A DNA stretch of 64,000 bases from Pseudomonadales bacterium. Its GTDB lineage: Bacteria > Pseudomonadota > Gammaproteobacteria > Pseudomonadales > Azotimanducaceae. Both the position numbers and the translations under genes were made by a program. Below the pieces are notes generated by a model that worked only from the letters and a program-made list of their open reading frames with translations, searched no databases and was not told where the DNA came from. Shown here in pieces: positions 58,522-64,000 of the stretch. How positions within the stretch are numbered: the stretch's first letter is position 1; every line of letters starts with the position of its first letter. Location of the stretch: positions 186,001 to 250,000 of the forward strand of contig JAEPOO010000001.1 of assembly GCA_017642855.1 (NCBI GenBank), in the 5' to 3' direction.

Positions 58522-60677
58522 TAGATGTCCACTTCGGAGAGAAGCCAGTCAACCTCCCCATCTGCCAAGCCCACTCTCTGTTTTCGCAAATAGTAATTCA
58601 CCTGGGGTACCTCTCGACGCACTGCTTCAAGCTGGTCCATCCTGAATTTGATAAAGCGGCAGTCTTCCAGACAAACCACTGATGCACAGTTGTCCGATGC
58701 AAAGGGTCGCCATCCATATTCTGCTGATGGTCCTTTGACACCTTCGTCATCCTCGATCTTACCTTCGGCAAGAATATACCAGGCGGAATCGTCGAAGCGG
58801 CGCGTGTCATTTTTTTCGAGGTTTTCGAAACGCGCGATGTTGCCGACTCTCTCGAGAGCGTTAGATGTCATCATGTTGAACTGTGGCAGCGACTTGATGA
58901 TTGGGCGCAGCGCCCAGCGGTTCAGCAATTTATTGCTGAAACCTTCAGCTTTGATAAATGCGGCAAATGTCTGTTCCGCAAATACGCAGACGGTAACAGG
59001 CGTTCTTGCCACGACTGATGCGTTGCGGGTACCGACACCTGTGATCACGGCCATTTCACCGATGACATCTCCGGCCTGTAGATTCGCGACGGTATTGAAC
59101 TGCTGGCCGTCGTGCTGCACGACATCGCAGTAGCCGGTAAGGATCAGGTATACAAAACCGCGTGTCTCGGAATCTTGAACGATGATCACATCATCGGTGT
59201 TGTACTTACGAATCTCTTCCTCTGCCAGGAGGCTGCGCATCCAGCGATTTGGGAAAGGTTCTCCAAGCCAGCTCGAAAGGTAATGGTTGACCTGTGAGGT
59301 GTAGACGCTCGGGTCTCCGTCAATTACGGTGTATCGTTTGCCGGAACTGGCGAGAGAAAAGGTTGTATCGAACTCGTTGGGTAGCTGTTCAACGTGTACG
59401 AATACCACTCGGTCTGCACTCGACTTCAAGGCATCAGCGGGATCTCCATGGATGGCGCCTGCGCCACCGTCGGCAACCAGCAGGCTGAATCTTTCGGTGT
59501 AAAGGCGTTCGAGATTCTCCATCGTCTCATTGCGAACATGCCCCTCTTTGTGCAGGTCGCGAATGGTGGTCATCGTATGGTTATCGCCCACGATACAGAT
59601 CTGTCTTTCGTAGCCTCGATGGATCGTGCTGAACGTGGCGCCAATCGTCGGAATGCTGTGTACCGTCACGTGGGGCAGGATTTCCATGCCGTAGTAGTTC
59701 AGAGCTTCCCCGGGAACAACCTCAACCAGCTTAAAGTGTTCATCAACGGCTTCAACGCTCCAGCCCAGGCTGCAGGCCAGTTTTTCCATCGCCATGTTAT
59801 AGATTTCACGCGTAGTGATCACTTCGACGCGATGTGGCATCAGCATCAGTGGGAACATGGCGCAGTGATCATCATGCAGGTGGGTCAGGAATACAGCGGA
59901 CACCTGGTTCTTGGAAATTCCTCGTGCAAAGAGATGTTGGTCCAGGAAAGGTATGGAATCGATCACGATGTAGTCGCCGTTGTAACACAGGGCAAGACCC
60001 GTGCAGGGCTCCTCCGGTGTGAAACCGCTGGCGCCTCCCAGGATCTCCAGTCCCATTTTGACCAGGCCGCCGGGCACATAGTCTCGTTGCACTGGGTAGC
60101 AGGGCTGTATTTCAAAGTCTTGGTTCAGATTGACCGTGACTTCACCAGCGCCGTTCTCGACCTGATAGTGATCTTGACCGATGTGCCGAATGGTCAATTC
60201 ACCAACGGTTGTTTCACCGTTAACAAATGGTTTGGCGTGAAAAAATTCTTCAACGGGAATGATGTCGCCGTTTTCATCTTTGAGTGCGATGGCATCAGCG
60301 ACTGCAAGCCATTCGTCTTTGAGGGCGTTGCCCGTTTTCCAGGCGTCCAGCTCATCTCGAGTAGGACCCATGAGTGTGAATCTAAGGAGGCGTAATACCT
60401 GGCTAATGTCTTCCTTTTCACCGACCAGGTTGAGCTTTTTGCCCTGTCCCAATCCATTCATGACGAAAAGGAAAAAGTAGATGGGGAACTCGAGATTGTT
60501 CATCAGGGAACCGTCTTTTTCACGAACGTCTGTCAGAACGAGAGTTTCAAATCCGGTGACATTGTTGACCAGGAGTCCCTTGAGAACCTCCGGAGGTTGG
60601 CCGAACAGGATGACCTCATTGCCGCTTTTGACGATACGACTGCCCTGAGCCGGGGTTTCTACAACCGGTGCGTTCAT
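58518..60677 (-). CDS. MBL-fold hydrolase fused to cyclic-nucleotide-binding domains
   Basis: The 719-residue protein has three parts. Residues 1-190 are an uncharacterised N-terminal region. Residues about 200-470 form a metallo-beta-lactamase fold with AVFLTHLHDDHCAMFP near residue 265 and later CIVGDNHTMT and LVADGGAGAIHGDP metal-ligand segments. Residues about 480-600 form a cyclic-nucleotide-binding domain (NTDDVIIVQDSETRGFVYLILTG, GDVIGEMAVITGVGTRNASVVA). A weaker second copy may occupy the last 110 residues. Such fusion suggests hydrolysis regulated by cAMP or cGMP. It is divergent from the acyl-CoA synthetase. Confidence 0.85.
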   Translation of the reverse strand: MNAPVVETPAQGSRIVKSGNEVILFGQPPEVLKGLLVNNVTGFETLVLTDVREKDGSLMNNLEFPIYFFLFVMNGLGQGKKLNLVGEKEDISQVLRLLRFTLMGPTRDELDAWKTGNALKDEWLAVADAIALKDENGDIIPVEEFFHAKPFVNGETTVGELTIRHIGQDHYQVENGAGEVTVNLNQDFEIQPCYPVQRDYVPGGLVKMGLEILGGASGFTPEEPCTGLALCYNGDYIVIDSIPFLDQHLFARGISKNQVSAVFLTHLHDDHCAMFPLMLMPHRVEVITTREIYNMAMEKLACSLGWSVEAVDEHFKLVEVVPGEALNYYGMEILPHVTVHSIPTIGATFSTIHRGYERQICIVGDNHTMTTIRDLHKEGHVRNETMENLERLYTERFSLLVADGGAGAIHGDPADALKSSADRVVFVHVEQLPNEFDTTFSLASSGKRYTVIDGDPSVYTSQVNHYLSSWLGEPFPNRWMRSLLAEEEIRKYNTDDVIIVQDSETRGFVYLILTGYCDVVQHDGQQFNTVANLQAGDVIGEMAVITGVGTRNASVVARTPVTVCVFAEQTFAAFIKAEGFSNKLLNRWALRPIIKSLPQFNMMTSNALERVGNIARFENLEKNDTRRFDDSAWYILAEGKIEDDEGVKGPSAEYGWRPFASDNCASVVCLEDCRFIKFRMDQLEAVRREVPQVNYYLRKQRVGLADGEVDWLLSEVDIY

Positions 60678-60873
60678 GGAGACTTCGAAAAAGAGGATTC
60701 AAAGGAGTGTACGGAGAAAAAAAGCTTTCTTAAAGGCCTTTCATCGACGGGATCGTTCAAAGTCACTACAATTGCGGCTCCCTATAAATTGCGCAGTGCA
60801 ATACCAAAAATAAAAGCTGCTGGGGTGTGTATTCTCGAACTAAACCGAATCGTCTAAATCTGCAGAGGAATAA

Positions 60874-62412
60874 ATGGAAAACAATATTGGTCAGATGCTA
60901 ACGAAACGTGCGGAATTGAGTGCTGAAATCGAAGCTTATGTCGATAGCCAGTCTGGACTTCGTCTATCTTTCCGGGAGCTTAATGAGCGGACCAACCAGG
61001 TAGCGAACCACTTGCTCAGTCTGGGCGTGAAGAAAGGCGATCGAGTCGGCATCATGATGATGAACAGCGCCGAATTTTTTGAATCCTACTTTGCGATCGC
61101 CAAGATTGGTGGCGTAGTAGTACCACTTAACTGGCGCCTGGTGGCAGATGAACTTGAATTTATTCTCAAAGACAGTGGTACGACGACACTGATCTTCGGT
61201 GATGAGTTTGCAGGTTTGGCAGAAGACCTGAACGGTCGCGGCGATAAAACAGATATTCAAAACTGGCTTCACTCCCAGGGTGAGTCGGCCTATTCCGTCA
61301 GTTACGAGGCGGGTCGAGATGGCGCCTCCGCAGCAGAACCTGAGGTTACCTCGAAAGACGATGACCTTCTCTACATCATGTATACCTCTGGCACCACTGG
61401 ATTGCCCAAAGGGGTTGTGCATACGCACGCCACTATGTTCTGGGCGCTCTCAACCTTGACGCCGCTGGTCGACTCAAGGGAGCGAGATCGATACCTGGCG
61501 GCTTTGCCGTTGTTCCATGTGGGTGCTCTGACACCGGTAACCTCGAATGTCCTGCTCGGCGTGACCAGCGTCGTGATGCGTGAATTCGATCCGACGCGAG
61601 CGTGGGAGCTTATTGAAGAAGAGAAAATTACCTCAGCACTGCTTGTGCCAGCGATGTTGAATTTCATGATTCAGGTGGATGCTCGCAACAGCTGTGATTA
61701 TTCCAGTCTACGTTGGATTCAGAGTGGCGCTTCACCTTTGCCTGTGAGCTTGATCCAGCAATACGCAGACATCGGTATTGATGTTCACCAGATTTATGGT
61801 CTGACGGAAAGTTGTGGTCCTGCGTGTTTGATCACCGGTGAAGATGCCATGACCAAGATTGGATCCACCGGTCGAGGTTTCTTCTTCACGGACATCAGAG
61901 TGGTGACAGAAGATGGGTCTGACGCTGAGCCTGAAGAGCAGGGTGAAGTCTGGGTAAGTGGCCGCCATATCATGAAAGAGTACTGGAACCGTCCGGACGC
62001 GACCGCGGAAACCATTACCCAGGATGGCTGGCTTCGTACCGGCGATGTGGCAACTCGAGACGTAGATGGCTTCGTCTATATCCAGGATCGAATAAAGGAC
62101 ATGATTATCTCGGGCGGTGAAAATGTTTATCCCGCAGAGATCGAAAACGTCCTTTTAACGCACCCTGACATTGCTGAGGTTGCCGTTATAGGCCAGCCCA
62201 GTGAAAAGTGGGGTGAATCCCCTTTTGCGGTCGTGGTCAGCAAAAACGCCGATTTGACCTCAGAAGACGTGTTGGCTCATTGCGACGGCAAGTTGGCGCG
62301 ATTCAAACAGCCCAAGGGTGCAGATTTCGTTGAAGTCATACCTAGAAATGCGAATGGCAAGGTCCTCAAGCGAATGCTGCGAGAGCAGTTTCCAGGACCT
62401 GCGCCTGCCTGA
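60874..62412 (+). CDS. Acyl-CoA synthetase (AMP-forming)
   Basis: The 512-residue ANL-superfamily ligase starts MENNIGQMLTKRAELS. It has the P-loop YIMYTSGTTGLPKGVVHTH near residue 168, QIYGLTESCG (A5), WLRTGDVATRDVDGFVYIQDRIKDMIISGGENVYPAEIE (A7-A8), and the catalytic Lys in PRNANGKVLKRML (A10). Chain length preference is not readable. It activates carboxylic acids for CoA thioesters and fits the neighbouring acyl-CoA dehydrogenase cluster. The 196 bases upstream may contain its promoter. It precedes the DUF5916 gene by 13 bases. Confidence 0.92.
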   Translation: MENNIGQMLTKRAELSAEIEAYVDSQSGLRLSFRELNERTNQVANHLLSLGVKKGDRVGIMMMNSAEFFESYFAIAKIGGVVVPLNWRLVADELEFILKDSGTTTLIFGDEFAGLAEDLNGRGDKTDIQNWLHSQGESAYSVSYEAGRDGASAAEPEVTSKDDDLLYIMYTSGTTGLPKGVVHTHATMFWALSTLTPLVDSRERDRYLAALPLFHVGALTPVTSNVLLGVTSVVMREFDPTRAWELIEEEKITSALLVPAMLNFMIQVDARNSCDYSSLRWIQSGASPLPVSLIQQYADIGIDVHQIYGLTESCGPACLITGEDAMTKIGSTGRGFFFTDIRVVTEDGSDAEPEEQGEVWVSGRHIMKEYWNRPDATAETITQDGWLRTGDVATRDVDGFVYIQDRIKDMIISGGENVYPAEIENVLLTHPDIAEVAVIGQPSEKWGESPFAVVVSKNADLTSEDVLAHCDGKLARFKQPKGADFVEVIPRNANGKVLKRMLREQFPGPAPA

Positions 62413-62425
62413 TGAGAGGACTAGA

Positions 62426-64000
62426 TTGTTTAGAAATATTCCTGTCGTACTGGGAATCCTGTTTCCTTCGCTAGCGTTCTCCGCCAATGACCTGGTTGTA
62501 GAACTTGGTGAAAATGAATCCATAGAGGTGCGTAACGTCGCAGACAGCGGCGTGCGCATAGACGGTGTGCTGGACGAAGATGTCTGGGTCACCTTGCCTG
62601 CCTACGACGAGTTCGTGGTGATCGACCCTGATACGCTAGCTGACACCAAGCATGCGACCAGGGTTCGTATTTTCTACGACGATACCGGATTGTATTTCGG
62701 TATCGATATGGATCAGCCGGTGAACACACTGATTGCGCGATTGTCCGGTCGAGACAATCGTGGTCTGAATCGAGATTCGATTAACATTACCCTGGATACG
62801 TCAGGCGAGGGTCGTTACGGTTACTGGTTTGGTGTGAACCTCGGTGATTCATTGTCTGACGGTACACTGCTGCCCGAGCGACAGTTCTCCAATGAATGGG
62901 ACGGTGCCTGGCGTGGCGCCAGCTCGGAGACTCCAACCGGCTGGTCAGGTGAATTACATATTCCCTGGGGCACGGTGGCAATGCCGAACGTCGAGGGTGC
63001 TCGGCGTATTGGGCTCTACATGTCACGAAAGGTGGCTTATGTGGATGAGCGCTGGGGTTGGCCGGCGTTGCCCTCAACGGTGCCAAGATTTATCTCCGCG
63101 TTGCAGTCACTTTCGGTAGACGGCGTAAACCCCAAACAGCAATACAGTATCTATCCCTTTGGCGCGATCACTCAGGATCGAGTTGAGAACGATGTGGAGT
63201 ATCGTGTAGGCGCGGATTTCTTCTGGCGTCCGTCATCGAACTTCCAGATGACCGCGACCGTGAATCCGGATTTTGGCGCGGTTGAATCTGATGAGGTGGT
63301 GATCAATCTTTCTGCAACGGAAACTTTCTTTCCTGAAAAACGTCTTTTCTTCCTTGAGGGTCAGGAGATATTTCAGGCAACCCCGAGAGCGGATCCGCCG
63401 CGCCGCGGTGTGGGGCGAACTGGACCTCCGACCACGCTGATCAACACGCGACGAATTGGTGGTCAGCCGTTAGAGCCTGAAACGGAGCCAGACGTAGTGA
63501 TCGAGAAGCGGGATACGTTGCGACCTGTTGACCTCGTTGGTGCAGTCAAAGTGACGGGTCAATCCGGACGTTTTCGCTATGGCGTGCTTGGTGCCTTTGA
63601 GGATGACGTAAAATTCAATGCGACTCAAAACGGCGATCCGTTTCACCTCGAGGGTGAGTCCAGCGATTATGGTATAGCACGGATTTTGTTTGAGGACTCA
63701 CCCGGCGGTGCCTATCGCGCAGTCGGTGTGATGTCTACGGCAGTGCTCAATGATCAGCGTGAAGCCAAGACGCACGGCGTTGATGGGCACTTTCTCTCTG
63801 AAGACGGCAAATGGAAGATCGATGGCCAGATCTATTCGTCCAACATTGACGACCTCAACGAAGATATCGACACAGGTTATGGTGGTTTTGTCGACTTCGA
63901 GTACACGTTTCGGCAGGGGGTTATCCAGCGACTCGGTATTGAGTATCAGGACGAGCATGTCGACATTAATGACCTTGGTTTCTTAACGAGAAACGATGCG
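62426..64000 (+). CDS. DUF5916 outer-membrane protein, 5' part
   Basis: The frame opens at TTG 62426 behind AGAGGA and continues to the window edge without a stop (525 codons seen). It has a signal peptide (VVLGILFPSLAFSA), then a CBM9-like domain (IDGVLDEDVWVTLPAYDEF ... SGELHIPW). FMQ-type barrel segments follow (MTATVNPDFGAVESDEVVINL, ETFFPEKRLFFLEGQEIF), a pattern I associate with DUF5916. Members are thought to be outer-membrane proteins whose function is not established. It lies 13 bases after the acyl-CoA synthetase and may be cotranscribed. Confidence 0.85.
   Translation, partial: MFRNIPVVLGILFPSLAFSANDLVVELGENESIEVRNVADSGVRIDGVLDEDVWVTLPAYDEFVVIDPDTLADTKHATRVRIFYDDTGLYFGIDMDQPVNTLIARLSGRDNRGLNRDSINITLDTSGEGRYGYWFGVNLGDSLSDGTLLPERQFSNEWDGAWRGASSETPTGWSGELHIPWGTVAMPNVEGARRIGLYMSRKVAYVDERWGWPALPSTVPRFISALQSLSVDGVNPKQQYSIYPFGAITQDRVENDVEYRVGADFFWRPSSNFQMTATVNPDFGAVESDEVVINLSATETFFPEKRLFFLEGQEIFQATPRADPPRRGVGRTGPPTTLINTRRIGGQPLEPETEPDVVIEKRDTLRPVDLVGAVKVTGQSGRFRYGVLGAFEDDVKFNATQNGDPFHLEGESSDYGIARILFEDSPGGAYRAVGVMSTAVLNDQREAKTHGVDGHFLSEDGKWKIDGQIYSSNIDDLNEDIDTGYGGFVDFEYTFRQGVIQRLGIEYQDEHVDINDLGFLTRNDA

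Noticed and set aside
59394-60395. 333-codon plus-strand open frame opposite the MBL-cNMP gene
   Set aside because: It lies wholly antisense to a recognisable coding gene, shows no known motif, and its residue use reflects the complementary codons.
60597-60857. 86-codon plus-strand ORF before the acyl-CoA synthetase
   Set aside because: Its first third is antisense to the MBL-cNMP gene, and no ribosome site or conserved feature is visible.
1-64000. CRISPR arrays, insertion sequences, phage integrase
   Set aside because: No spaced direct repeats, transposase motifs or tyrosine recombinase signatures were noticed in any frame.

Overview
The window reads as chromosome of a marine-type gammaproteobacterium. 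It carries yebC-ruvCAB, tolQRAB-pal-cpoB, queE-queC, tRNA-Lys, nadA, bepA, tusA, dapA and bamC in an order close to that of Pseudomonas. To this core it adds lipid and xenobiotic catabolism genes (a CYP153-like P450, four acyl-CoA dehydrogenases, Rieske and Baeyer-Villiger oxygenases, LLM oxidoreductases) and a large TonB-dependent receptor. No transposase, integrase, CRISPR array or rRNA gene was seen. Genus cannot be fixed from the sequence alone.

Layout. 1-8.7 kb is housekeeping: the 3' end of yebC, Holliday-junction resolvase ruvCAB, the Tol-Pal envelope system and two queuosine/7-deazaguanine genes. 8.7-26.6 kb is an accessory block between queC and tRNA-Lys. It holds a TonB-dependent receptor broken by a one-base frameshift, a DUF5522-Dph6-like ATPase, two LLM oxidoreductases, a glutathione transferase, a desaturase, a TetR regulator with two 17-bp operators, a Rieske oxygenase, an RND efflux pair, a VOC protein, a flavin monooxygenase, a sulfotransferase and a cupin. 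26.6-36.1 kb returns to core genes: tRNA-Lys, a GshB-like ATP-grasp enzyme, nadA, bepA, tusA, dapA, bamC, an MBL hydrolase, cnoX and rmuC. Inside this stretch, at 33.42-33.65 kb, is a tiny unit with three tandem LexA-like boxes, a 48-codon gene and its own terminator. 36.3-40.5 kb carries a sodium/solute symporter with glutamine synthetase-like and amidotransferase genes. 40.5-43.7 kb carries small hypothetical proteins, a voltage-gated cation channel, a ROK kinase and PspC.

43.9-51.1 kb is a tightly overlapping seven-gene operon resembling a lasso-peptide (RiPP) maturation cluster: a TPP enzyme, a PqqD-type recognition protein, a B2-type protease, a PRMT-like methyltransferase with a PqqD-like tail, an HprK-like kinase, an asparagine synthetase-like cyclase lacking the Cys2 nucleophile, and a nucleotidyltransferase. 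No precursor peptide gene is visible in or beside it. This is one of the two strongest candidates for an undescribed system. The other is the triple-LexA-box micro-gene.

51.1-64 kb is lipid or hydrocarbon catabolism: two large/small acyl-CoA dehydrogenase pairs arranged as mirror images around a CYP153-like P450, two divergent phosphoribosyltransferase paralogues, an MBL hydrolase fused to a cyclic-nucleotide-binding domain, an acyl-CoA synthetase, and the first 525 codons of a DUF5916 outer-membrane protein that runs off the window.

All calls are from reading the sequence and its translations. No database search was run.
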